Part shown: positions 17,501-25,462 of the stretch, piece by piece | How the letters are laid out: each line of letters starts with the position of its first letter | Numbering within the stretch: the stretch's first letter is position 1 | DNA from: CAYFJO01 sp964343305 | GTDB lineage: Bacteria; Planctomycetota; Planctomycetia; Pirellulales; Pirellulaceae | Length of the DNA: 32,155 nucleotides | Assembly (NCBI GenBank): GCA_964343305.1 | Contig: CAYFJO010000080.1 | Span: 1 to 32,155, forward strand | Reading direction: 5' to 3' | Made by a program: the position numbers and the translations under genes | The notes under the pieces: model-generated | The model's database searches: none | Seen by the model: only the letters and a program-made list of their open reading frames with translations | Told to the model about the DNA's origin: nothing

Positions 17501-18681
17501 GCGGGATTGCGGTCCATCAGCGCCTTGCAGAGATCGTTCAAGTGCTGCGGCACGTCGTCTTCAATCTCGGCTGGATCAGTCGCTGATTGCAATTGTTTTT
17601 TATTCAAAATCTCCATCGTTGGTCCGCGAAACGGCAGGCGGCCCGTGAGTACTTCGTACAACATCACTCCGACCGCATACCAATCGCTGGCCGGCGTCAG
17701 GCGATCCGCGTTCGCCTGTTCAGGCGACATGTAATGGGGCGTGCCCTGAATCAGTTTGGACTTACGTGTCTTTTTCTCTCGCTCCATCTCAACGACCAAT
17801 CCAAAGTCCAACAACACAACGCGGGCGTCGCGCGTCACGATCACATTCGACGGTTTGATGTCGCTGTGCAGCTTGTTGGCTTTGTGCAATGCGTTGAGTC
17901 CAACGGCCAACTGGGCGAGCGCGTTTTGCAACCGCTCCAATCGTTCGGCCGTAAATCGCTTGTCGTACACAACCGGTTCGCGTGTTGCGTCGCGGTCGCG
18001 TCCTAATCCTTCGAAGCCCGACCAGATGTATTCGAGAAACTCGACGCCTTCCAAGATCTCCATCGTGAAGCACCACGTCTGGCCGTCGGATACCAACTCG
18101 TAAAGCGAAGCGAGATTGGGATGCGCGATGTCGGCCAATGCCCGGAATTCCTGCTTGAAACGATGCAGGTTGTCGGGATTCATGCGTTGCAACGTTTTCA
18201 ACGCGACATCGCGGGCCAGCGATTCTTCGCGGACGCGGTAAACGATGCCCATCCCGCCGCGACCAAGTTCCTCAACGATCTCATAGCCGGGCAAAGAGGG
18301 CGGCTCAAGATACTTGGCGGTTGCGTGTCGGCGGATGGCACTTGAACTGGGGCCCGCGTGGCTGAGATTCGCGCTGCCGGAACTCGCATCACTCTTGATG
18401 CCTTGGCCTGAACCATCAGTGGGAAACTCGAAGTCCAACGTGACAAAGTCCGCCGCATCGGACGAATTGGATTTGGCATCGGCATCTTGCGATGAATCGC
18501 TACCGCGGTCAGAAGCCAGCGTGGCGAGATAGCCCGCGTTGCGTCGTGTGTCGCCGCTACGTCGAAACTGCGTGACCGAGCCGCAGTAGGGACACACAAA
18601 CTCTCGCTCGTCGCTCCCATCGACGGTGTTTTCGTTCATCTCCAACGAGTGGCCGTGATGACAGGACAACCGTTGAGGCAT
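14539..18681 (-). CDS. Zinc ribbon - Ser/Thr kinase - AAA ATPase - TPR regulator
   Basis: 1380 residues. The N-terminus has Cys/His pairs (LSCHHGH...CPYCG) suggesting a zinc ribbon. A Hanks-type kinase spans about 132-410: glycine loop GRGGMG, Lys172 in VALK, the catalytic loop as HSDIKPSN (the usual HRD Arg is Ser, codon AGC), DFG at 292-294 and the APE equivalent in MSPEQ. An AAA-type P-loop NTPase follows (GREQHF, Walker A GKSGMGKS at about 458-465, Walker B LVLYIDDLQWGD), and the C-terminal half is helical, TPR-like. The layout parallels PknK-type kinase/MalT-like signalling ATPases but without an HTH. It probably senses a ligand or partner and phosphorylates targets in the cytoplasm. Monocistronic; 18682-18888 is intergenic with only AT-rich promoter-like sequence near 18730-18760. 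Confidence 0.88.
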   Translation of the reverse strand: MPQRLSCHHGHSLEMNENTVDGSDEREFVCPYCGSVTQFRRSGDTRRNAGYLATLASDRGSDSSQDADAKSNSSDAADFVTLDFEFPTDGSGQGIKSDASSGSANLSHAGPSSSAIRRHATAKYLEPPSLPGYEIVEELGRGGMGIVYRVREESLARDVALKTLQRMNPDNLHRFKQEFRALADIAHPNLASLYELVSDGQTWCFTMEILEGVEFLEYIWSGFEGLGRDRDATREPVVYDKRFTAERLERLQNALAQLAVGLNALHKANKLHSDIKPSNVIVTRDARVVLLDFGLVVEMEREKKTRKSKLIQGTPHYMSPEQANADRLTPASDWYAVGVMLYEVLTGRLPFRGPTMEILNKKQLQSATDPAEIEDDVPQHLNDLCKALMDRNPAKRPAAADILQVIGRDDLAKDVRVTSRASAVRTVQLVGREQHFSDLRKSFDEVSVGNTRSVFVHGKSGMGKSVLVNNFLEDITSRNEAVVLEGRCYEQESVPFKALDSLIDALADFLGTLAEDVTHGLMPRDRNALIRVFPVLGAIPEAPNARYPTIENADQQELRQRAMNALRELLQRLAIRAPLVLYIDDLQWGDADSAALLANLVRPPDAPQMLLLGSYRTEDVERSMCLQALAEAYSKGQHLPHREEMSVESLSQDDSKKLAFMLLDAGDDRSEEFAAKIAQESGGWPFFVWELAQHVQEDPEIADQALELDDVIWTRVNRLSKDAMRLLELVAVAGRPIPAIEAFHALDAKSQGSSSLAQLRASNFVRTTESEDAGTVVETYHDRIRESVYNHLDNETVVSHYLSLARMIEQVSGLKADDLLSHIEKTPAFEEPSQPYSLDKRQWQRVFDLAYFFDASGEHKRALPFALVAAEQAWTQNSLDVAQQQFEIARRGAESAEDAIRFRVAEGLGDVLMMRGRYDQGSEQFEAARSLAKGNVFLARMEGKLGYLFFKKGVMENAARYFEQALTELGNPPPSNLVTQFFALAKEGVSQILHTYFPSWFVARREGGTDTCRMDLMRARIYDGLAYPYWFTASPIQMLWTHLRHVNLAERYPDSQELGRAYAFHAITMTAIPLAERGARYADRSYEIHGETGDRLGQGKARSFQTFSLLALGKFKEGVESGREAVDLLTQAGDVWEANMARIILSQPLYFLGDLRNSYLEAKQAYEMAKETGDYSGMSIALYFWAPAAPHLLPKGAMQIERERERQDPLSTATGIQGRGLELLLGEDNPEEGAKVIDESLVVARKRGLRNPCIFCGVSWKATALRIVAQRESEGPARRTAMKVAKRAIRKALKITKKYLTLRSRALREWAIMAMHEDREEQARKYFAQSLSVVESQAAEYERAHTILAQGEAGMKFGWPDAQTQIEQAKQKIGEMEDVS

Positions 18682-18888
18682 GCGAGAATCTCGAAAAGGG
18701 AAAAGGGGGGTCGGCTCTGGGTGATTCTTGGTAGTATAACCGAATTACGATTGAAACACCGTACTTGCCCGTGGAGCGTGTGACGAGCAAATTGGCAGGC
18801 TACAATCCCACATTGGTAGCGACCTCTACCTCGCCGGTGCTCCGCAACTGCGGCGGGTCGTCAATATCGCGGGGCAACAGTAGACCCG

Positions 18889-21012
18889 TCACTTTGCGAT
18901 CCACTGCACGGCGTCTACGATGACGTGGCCGTCAGTGTCAACGTTGGAGATCGATACTACGGCGGTGGATGCTTCAGAGAATTCGAACTCGCCCAGCGAC
19001 ACGAACAGGTCGTCGATCGCAGGAATCTTTCGCTGATCGATAACGATCGTTTTCTCGCCGCCGACGTGAGTAACGGTGACCGGAACGTTGCTCGCACGGT
19101 TGGGATTGTGCGAGTATGCGAGCCGCACCTCGTAGCGGCCTGGCTTGAGTTTTGCCTCGAAGTGAGCGGTAGACTGGCCGTCACTCGTGTTTCCGTCGTG
19201 ACAATACTCGCGACCGACCCATTTGCCGGCTGACGTACTACCGGACCAGTTTCCGGTCAGCTTTGCTTTGGAGTTGTCGACAACGATGCCCTTCAACTTT
19301 GCGGGATCGACGCCAGATTTTCCTGTGTAGGTGTATGCATGTTCAAGAACCTGTCCGTCCTGGAGAAGCCGCTTGCGCAATTCATCGTAGTTAACATCTT
19401 GGACGGCGATGTTCTTTTCCAGCGCCATGGAAGCCACCGTTGCCGAGGACTGTCCGAGGATCATGAAGACTGGCTCCATGCGGATTGATCCAAAGGCGAT
19501 GTGGGAACTTGATACGCACACAGGAACGACCAGGTTGGTGCATTGCTTCTTCTTCGGCATGACCGAGCCTAACGCGATTTGGTACGGCCCGCGAGTCCCG
19601 ACACCGATGTCTCCCTCGTTTTGGACATAACCCTGCGGGGTGACGTACCGCTGGACGTTGTGCGAGTCCATCGTGTACGAGCCCATGCCGATTGACTGTG
19701 GCGTGGGGCGTTTCTTCAGCAATTCATTTTCTGTCATCACAAACGCACCAACCATCCGTCGTGCTTCACGGATGTAGAGTTGGTGAGGCCAGTTGCCGTT
19801 GTCTGTGAACTCGTCGGCAGCCAGCCCCCACTCGGCGAACTTCGCTCGGACATCGTCAGGAACGCGCGCATCGTTTGCAAGGAAGTACATCAGTCCTTGC
19901 TGATAGACTTCGTGCTCACGAATGATTTCGCGGCGACGCTCGTAAGAGCCATCCGGATAGTCGTAGTTGAAGCCGATGTTGTCGGTGCTGAACGGGCCGT
20001 GGTTGTTCGTGTCAGTCTTGTGGTTGGGAATGGGATCGAATTTTCGAAAACCTTCACGCCAGCCGGCATTCAAGACACGTAACAAAAGTTCGTATTGGCT
20101 GGCATCGTAACCATCGGGCTTTGGAAATGGCACCCGGTTTTTCTTGTCATTCGTCAGACACATGCGGAAGCAGTACGCCTGAATCCGGCGGTCGGCGGCT
20201 CCGAAGTCTCCCGGAGGGTCGGGGCTGATTCGCGGCAGCAATCCACTCGCCGGATCGCCGGGGACCTTGTATGGACTGATTTTCTCCTTCAGGACGCCGA
20301 AGTGGTGTCCATGGTGAAGGACTCCTGTCTGGACGCCGTTCCACTGTTCATCGTACTGATCGCGCGATTCGCGGCCCACGTGATAGTCGACACCGGCCGC
20401 CGCCATCAGGTCGCCTTCGTAGGTGGCGTCAATGAAAAAACGGCCGTTGACAGTGAGCCCGCTCAGCATTCGAATCGACTCGATGCGATCGCCACGTTTC
20501 TTGATGCCGGATTCTCGATCCAGCCACTGGTCGCGATGGACGGGAATCTTGTAATCGGTGACGAAGTCGTCAAAGACCTTCTCCGCGACGTGTGGTTCGA
20601 AGATCCACATCGTGCGTTGTTCGCCGTCGATTGCCGCCGTGCCTTGCCCCTTGTTCCCGTACTCAGATCGTGGTTGCCACTTCCAAGCGTCGCCGGTTGA
20701 GTAGTGCTTCCACACACGATGATAGAACTCCCGCGACAGCCCGCCGATGACCGCCTTGTTGCCGGAATCCGTCCATCCGAGTCCGCCGCTGGACAGCCCG
20801 CCGAGATGCTTGTCCGGGCACACGATGATGACTGACTGTCCCATCTTCTTGGCCTGAACGGCAGCGATCACTCCGCCGGATGTCCCGCCATAGACGACGA
20901 CGTCAGCCGCCAAAGGCTGATCGACGGGAGCAGCAACGACTTCGGCCGACAAGAGTGCGATCGCAAGGCTGCTCAACGCGAATGAAACTGTATTCAGATA
21001 TCGACACAACAT
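18889..21012 (-). CDS. Secreted FAD-dependent oxidoreductase with golvesin-like C-terminal domain
   Basis: About 707 residues from ATG 21012, chosen over 21036 because AGGAG lies 7 nt upstream and a Sec signal (hydrophobic SFALSSLAIALLSAEVVA) then starts the protein. The mature N-terminus has a Rossmann FAD motif in DVVVYGGTSGGVIAAVQA and GGLSSGGLGWTD, typical of the FAD_oxidored family common in planctomycetes, where they are thought to act on carbohydrates or related compounds in the periplasm. The last 130 residues (WVGREYCHDGN, GRYEVRLAYSHNPNRASNVPV, HVIVDAVQW) match the golvesin/xanthan-lyase CBD-like beta-sandwich, a likely binding module. Electron acceptor and substrate are unknown. 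Single gene between two kinase genes. Confidence 0.85.
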   Translation of the reverse strand: MLCRYLNTVSFALSSLAIALLSAEVVAAPVDQPLAADVVVYGGTSGGVIAAVQAKKMGQSVIIVCPDKHLGGLSSGGLGWTDSGNKAVIGGLSREFYHRVWKHYSTGDAWKWQPRSEYGNKGQGTAAIDGEQRTMWIFEPHVAEKVFDDFVTDYKIPVHRDQWLDRESGIKKRGDRIESIRMLSGLTVNGRFFIDATYEGDLMAAAGVDYHVGRESRDQYDEQWNGVQTGVLHHGHHFGVLKEKISPYKVPGDPASGLLPRISPDPPGDFGAADRRIQAYCFRMCLTNDKKNRVPFPKPDGYDASQYELLLRVLNAGWREGFRKFDPIPNHKTDTNNHGPFSTDNIGFNYDYPDGSYERRREIIREHEVYQQGLMYFLANDARVPDDVRAKFAEWGLAADEFTDNGNWPHQLYIREARRMVGAFVMTENELLKKRPTPQSIGMGSYTMDSHNVQRYVTPQGYVQNEGDIGVGTRGPYQIALGSVMPKKKQCTNLVVPVCVSSSHIAFGSIRMEPVFMILGQSSATVASMALEKNIAVQDVNYDELRKRLLQDGQVLEHAYTYTGKSGVDPAKLKGIVVDNSKAKLTGNWSGSTSAGKWVGREYCHDGNTSDGQSTAHFEAKLKPGRYEVRLAYSHNPNRASNVPVTVTHVGGEKTIVIDQRKIPAIDDLFVSLGEFEFSEASTAVVSISNVDTDGHVIVDAVQWIAK

Positions 21013-21162
21013 GTGGTTCTCCTGAGTGATGAACAAGCCTGTAATCTCAGTCCGGACGCTTTAGCCACCAGACTTTTACTTGATTCTAATGCGACGCCTT
21101 CGATTGTTCGAGTGTCAGCGAATTCCCGGTCGTTTCGTGCGGCGGGCCGAAAAAACCGCAGG

Positions 21163-23799
21163 CTAGAAATCGGCGCACAGCATCATCGTTTCGACCCAGT
21201 CTTTCCAATGGTCGAGGTCTTCTTGCGTGAGCGCGTTGGAACGTGTCAACTCCTTGGTGACACGCTGTCCCGTGTCAGGATATTCGACGTAGACAGTCAG
21301 ACGGCCGTTGACCGCGCAGCGAAATTCGACCGCGACGGGACTTCCTTTGGCGGCGGGAAGCTCATCGATGATGCATTTGCCAAGCAGCGTACATTTGCTG
21401 AGCGATTTGCTTTCGCCCTGGACGACGTAAATCGACAGCGACTCCTGGTCGTCCATGCCCGTCTTAAACGTCCGTTTGGCCGACGCGGGCAAGCGTTTAT
21501 TGCGCGGAATCAGAACGGCGTGGATTTTGCTGCCTGTTTCCAGTTGCGTCCCCACGATGCCCATGCTGTGTGAGTTGACCTCTTCGATTTGGTAAGCCGG
21601 TTGCTCGCCACGCCGTTTGGCCAGTCGCATATCAGCCAGCAACGCCGCACCCAGCGCGACATAGCCGTCCAGCGAGACCGACGGATCGGGTTTCTTGCCC
21701 GTGACGTTGGCAACAATTTTTCGCAAGATCGGCATGCTGGACAAACCGCCCGCCATCAGCACATGGTCCACCTGGCCGCGTTCGACCTTGGCCGCCTTGA
21801 GCGTTCGCTTGAGAGTTGTCTGGATGATTTCCAGCATGTCTTTGGTGAAGTTTTGAAGTTGTTCACGAGTGATTTTGACGTTGGCGGGCTTGCCTTCGTA
21901 TTCAAAATGAATCGACACTTCCTTTTCACCGGACAGAACACGCCGTTTTTGTTCGCACTCCGCAAACAACAGTCCGGCCGCGTTGGGATCACTTAGCGGA
22001 TCAGTGCCGTACTTATTGGTAAACAGACGAGCCACGTCGCTGGCCAATCGTTCGTCCCAGTCGTGGCCGCCGAGGATCGGTGCGCCGTCGGTGGCCAACA
22101 CAGAAATCTTGTTGCCCTCGATTTCCAGCAGCGAGACGTCAAACGCGCCACCGCCAAAGTCACAGACCAAAACTTTCTGCGGGTTGCTATCCAAAAAGCC
22201 GACTTCGTGCGTGTACGCCAACGCAATGGCCGTTGGCTCGTTAATAATGTCGATCAACTCGAGGCCAGCGATGTAGACCGCGTCCTGGACCGCTTTGCGG
22301 CGAGCGTCGTCAAAGTAAGATGGCACGGAGATCACGACGTGTCGAAAGTCTCCGATCTGAGAGCGGGCGTCGCCGACCAGTTTATTGAGCAGCACCGCGG
22401 TCAGCGCCTCCGGCGGATACTGCTGATCGCCCATGGTCTTGGGATAGAATTGCTCCCCCAAACTTCGCTTGATGTTGGTTGCAATGCAATCGCCCTTGGT
22501 TGCCAATTGTTCGAGTGCCTGGCGGCCGATGGACAGCGACGTTCCGTCAATCATCACCGCGCCGGGCATCGATGCTTCGCCATCCGCGCACACGATCGAG
22601 ACCACCTGGCCAGCCTCCTTGTCGGCGTAGGCCATAGACACGCGCGTCGTCCCCAAATCGATGCCCACGGCCGGCGCGTTTTCAATGATCGTTGACGGCG
22701 GTTTCGTGCTGCTTGCGGAGGCCGCTTGCTGCAACCTCGAACCGAGAAGTGAACCGCTGCTGCTTGGAGCGGGGTCATCCAAGACGTTCGAATTCGGATC
22801 GATGAACTCTTCCAGATCCGCGATCAATTCGCTCATCGATTGGTGTCGATCGTCTGCGTGCTTGGCGACGGTCTTTTGGTAGATCAGATCCAGTTGTTCG
22901 GGAACATCCTGACGCCGGTCGCGTAGCGGAGGGATCGCTTCGCGGGCGTGGGCCAACAGGACTTCGATCATGTCGCCGCTGTAAATCGGATCGCCGGTCA
23001 ACAAATAGTAAAACGTGCAACCCAGACTGTAAATATCACAGCGGTGGTCGACCGACTTCGCATCCTTGCCTTGCTCAGGCGACATGAACCCGACCGTGCC
23101 CATGATTGTGCCCGCGGCCGTGATGCCGTCGGCCGTGACGGGTGCGCCAACAGAATCGGTGGATGCGGCCGTGGACCGCGCCAGTCCCATGTCCAAGATC
23201 TTGACCACGCCGTCCGAGTCGAGCATCAGGTTGCTTGGTTTGATGTCACGATGAATAATATTTTGCGAATGGGCATAGGCCAAACCGCGCGCAGCCTGGA
23301 TCATGAAGTCGCAAGCCGTTTCCACTTGCAGCGGTCCGCGACTGGCGATCAAATCCGCCAAAGAACTACCGTCGACAAACTCCAGCACCAAGTAGGGCGT
23401 GGCATTGAATTCACCGGCATCGAACGCGGTCACAATATTTGGATGGATCAGTTTTGCCGCCGCCTTGACCTCACGATGGAAACGCTTAATCGCGTAATCA
23501 TCCATCGATTCGGTGGTCAACGTTTTCAGGGCAACGATCCGCTCCATGCGCTGGTGCTGAGCTTTGTAAACAGTTCCCACACCGCCGGCACCGATCTTTC
23601 GCAGAATCTCGTAATCGCCGATGAGCGTGCGAGCAGCGCCATGTGCTTCGAGCGCTGCTTTGGCCGGTCGCAACGCCATTTCATCGGAAATGCTCTCCGT
23701 TTCCTCGCCGCGCGCATTTCGAGTCTGGTCCGCCGGTTGAGCGGGCTCTGACGACGGAGTGCCAATGTTCGTCTTTGTGAGGTCCGTGCGTTCGCTCAT
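21163..23799 (-). CDS. Ser/Thr protein kinase fused to an Hsp70 (DnaK-type) domain
   Basis: 878 residues from ATG 23799 (an upstream ATG at 23880 is in frame but adds an atypical hydrophobic N-terminus; neither has a strong ribosome site). Kinase at about 63-335: GAGGVG loop, Lys92 in VALK, HRDIKPSN at 183-190, DMG in place of DFG, FMSPEQ. A short linker with SSSGS/ASASS follows. From about 357 an Hsp70 nucleotide-binding domain is complete: GIDLGTTRVSMAYAD (phosphate 1), IINEPTAIALAY, VLVCDFGGGAFDVSLL (phosphate 2), and VLMAGGLSSMPILRKI (adenosine). The C-terminal 160 residues correspond to the substrate-binding beta-domain; the Hsp70 helical lid is short or missing. It probably couples chaperone-like ATPase or client binding to kinase signalling. 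Cytoplasmic; the target is unknown. Confidence 0.9.
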   Translation of the reverse strand: MSERTDLTKTNIGTPSSEPAQPADQTRNARGEETESISDEMALRPAKAALEAHGAARTLIGDYEILRKIGAGGVGTVYKAQHQRMERIVALKTLTTESMDDYAIKRFHREVKAAAKLIHPNIVTAFDAGEFNATPYLVLEFVDGSSLADLIASRGPLQVETACDFMIQAARGLAYAHSQNIIHRDIKPSNLMLDSDGVVKILDMGLARSTAASTDSVGAPVTADGITAAGTIMGTVGFMSPEQGKDAKSVDHRCDIYSLGCTFYYLLTGDPIYSGDMIEVLLAHAREAIPPLRDRRQDVPEQLDLIYQKTVAKHADDRHQSMSELIADLEEFIDPNSNVLDDPAPSSSGSLLGSRLQQAASASSTKPPSTIIENAPAVGIDLGTTRVSMAYADKEAGQVVSIVCADGEASMPGAVMIDGTSLSIGRQALEQLATKGDCIATNIKRSLGEQFYPKTMGDQQYPPEALTAVLLNKLVGDARSQIGDFRHVVISVPSYFDDARRKAVQDAVYIAGLELIDIINEPTAIALAYTHEVGFLDSNPQKVLVCDFGGGAFDVSLLEIEGNKISVLATDGAPILGGHDWDERLASDVARLFTNKYGTDPLSDPNAAGLLFAECEQKRRVLSGEKEVSIHFEYEGKPANVKITREQLQNFTKDMLEIIQTTLKRTLKAAKVERGQVDHVLMAGGLSSMPILRKIVANVTGKKPDPSVSLDGYVALGAALLADMRLAKRRGEQPAYQIEEVNSHSMGIVGTQLETGSKIHAVLIPRNKRLPASAKRTFKTGMDDQESLSIYVVQGESKSLSKCTLLGKCIIDELPAAKGSPVAVEFRCAVNGRLTVYVEYPDTGQRVTKELTRSNALTQEDLDHWKDWVETMMLCADF

Positions 23800-23921
23800 A
23801 AACGGTACGATGGAAAAAACGGTAACGGCCACCCATTGCCGTACCCTCCATGTTACTTCAAAGAGTGGATTGAAATCCATCCATTGCCGGTTGGATTCGG
23901 CAAATGCACAAGAAACGAATG

Positions 23922-24992
23922 CTAGAGATCCAACTCGTCTAGTTGGTCAATGAGATCATCCAAATCGTCTTTAGGCTGAGATGGCAGCATTTCTCGACGT
24001 TTAGGAACTCCAACACTTGTGCCCACTTCATCGCAGCCCGCCAGCACCAATTGCTGGTCACGTTCGGCAACGGCCATTTCGACTGCCATTTTCCCCACTT
24101 CTGGGGCACCGAAGAGTTGCGACAAATCGATCTTCAAACCGGCCGACACATCCGCCGCGCCGGCAATCGCGGGGGTTTTGTGCTGAGGAAAAATAATGGC
24201 GTTCTCTGGACAAACTCGACTGCAAGCGGGACATCCCTTGCGGCAGTTGTCCGGTTGTTCGACAAGGATCGTTTCGACGGCATCCACACCGTAAACGCCG
24301 AACAGACAAAAGTCGATGCACTCCATGCAATTGGTGCAGCGGCCAAAGTCAATCACCGGATACCAGCGACGTGCCGCTTGTTCATCGACGACCGTGGCTT
24401 GTCGATTCTGATCATCTTTTGCCTGGCCGTTACCATCTGGCTTCGGTGCCTGGACGGCCGGATTCAAATACTGCTCGGTCTGTTGGGGCTTCGGCAAACC
24501 ACCGATCCAACTCATCAATTCGACGACTTGCGTGCTGTTTTCGGTCGCAATGCGTTTGACTTCGTCAATGTATGTCTGAGCACTGCCTTCAATACGTAGA
24601 TCGATGCAATAGATTTTGCGATTAGGTGTTTCACGCGCGTCGATCACGCGGTCTTTGTCATCATCGCCAATCTCGTCCTCGAGATCTTCTTCTTCGTCAC
24701 CGTCGTCGCGACAAATCAGCGTTTCGCCAACGTGGCCGTAAATCGAATTGCGATCCAAAATCCAATGTGCCGCACGCTCATACAACCACGACAGAACAAT
24801 CATGTTGCCCGAAATGCCCTGCAACGCAAGCATGCCCGTTCCATCGGGCTTCAAGTCGTACAAATGCGGAATCAAAACAACATCGATGCCGTTTTCCATC
24901 AACAAGGCCGCCACGATGTCTTCTTCCATGCCACGCTTGGCTGGACTTTGACTTTGACCTTGAGAAACGACAACGGTAATACGTTTTGCCAT
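23922..24992 (-). CDS. Dicluster [4Fe-4S] ferredoxin-domain protein
   Basis: 356 residues. Residues 1-110 are an alpha/beta domain I do not recognise (ITVVVSQGQSQSP, GIDVVLIPHLYDL), and an acidic loop (DDGDEEEDLEDE) follows. Residues 219-261 bind two [4Fe-4S] clusters: C219-x2-C222-x2-C225-x3-C229, then C250-x3-C254-x2-C257-x3-C261-P. The first cluster stretch is the standard CxxCxxCxxxC and the second has a CxxxC opening. The C-terminal end is acidic (DDLDDLIDQLDELDL). It is the last gene of a minus-strand run, 14 nt after the GcvH-like gene. It most likely shuttles electrons to or from the neighbouring radical SAM or lipoyl protein. No enzyme activity is evident. Confidence 0.82.
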   Translation of the reverse strand: MAKRITVVVSQGQSQSPAKRGMEEDIVAALLMENGIDVVLIPHLYDLKPDGTGMLALQGISGNMIVLSWLYERAAHWILDRNSIYGHVGETLICRDDGDEEEDLEDEIGDDDKDRVIDARETPNRKIYCIDLRIEGSAQTYIDEVKRIATENSTQVVELMSWIGGLPKPQQTEQYLNPAVQAPKPDGNGQAKDDQNRQATVVDEQAARRWYPVIDFGRCTNCMECIDFCLFGVYGVDAVETILVEQPDNCRKGCPACSRVCPENAIIFPQHKTPAIAGAADVSAGLKIDLSQLFGAPEVGKMAVEMAVAERDQQLVLAGCDEVGTSVGVPKRREMLPSQPKDDLDDLIDQLDELDL

Positions 24993-25006
24993 GGGAGTTT
25001 TACAAC

Positions 25007-25462
25007 CTATTCGTTCAACTGTCCTTTAATGGTTCGTTGCGTAACTTCCCAAACAGCGTCCAAGTGCTCGATATACTGTTGGGGAGAAAGCAATTCGTCG
25101 CCAGCTCCATCAATTTCGAAAATCCAACCGTCGTCATATTTTTCCACGTTAATGGCCGACGGGTCGGAAAGCAACTCTTCATTCAACGTGGTCAATCGCC
25201 CAGCAATCGGAGAAAACAAATCGCTTTCCGCCTTTTTGCTTTCAATGGCTCCGATCTGCTGTTTTTCCGTCAACTCAACACCCACATCAATCGTCCAATC
25301 CAAAAAATAAACGTCTTGCAGCAATCGAACCGCGTAGGCCGCAAAACCAAAACGCCAGACATCGTCACGTCTCAAGGCCCACATGTGGTTTTTTGCGTAC
25401 TGACGATCGGTCGGAAACTGAGCTTCAAACTCGCCCATCATGAACACCAGCGAGTCGCTCAT
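25007..25462 (-). CDS. GcvH-like lipoyl carrier protein
   Basis: 151 residues, longer than the usual 125-130. YAKNHMWALR matches the GcvH opening (Y-x-K-x-H-x-W). IGAIESKKAESDLFSPIAGRL matches the lipoylation strand, with Lys77 at the position of the lipoyl lysine in ESVKAAS, and AINVEKYDDGWIFEI matches the C-terminal hammerhead strand. A lipoyl arm would swing between active sites. Its start ATG overlaps the radical SAM stop by 4 bp (ATGA), a sign of translational coupling. No gcvT, gcvP, lpd, lipA, lipB or lplA gene is in the window. It is therefore more likely a dedicated carrier, by analogy with the LbpA-type lipoate proteins of sulfur oxidation, than a glycine-cleavage component. The partner is inferred only. 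Confidence 0.85.
   Translation of the reverse strand: MSDSLVFMMGEFEAQFPTDRQYAKNHMWALRRDDVWRFGFAAYAVRLLQDVYFLDWTIDVGVELTEKQQIGAIESKKAESDLFSPIAGRLTTLNEELLSDPSAINVEKYDDGWIFEIDGAGDELLSPQQYIEHLDAVWEVTQRTIKGQLNE

Noticed and set aside
22948..23751. Plus-strand open frame (267 codons) across the kinase-Hsp70 gene
   Set aside because: Antisense to strongly conserved kinase motifs; no domain or ribosome site supports it.
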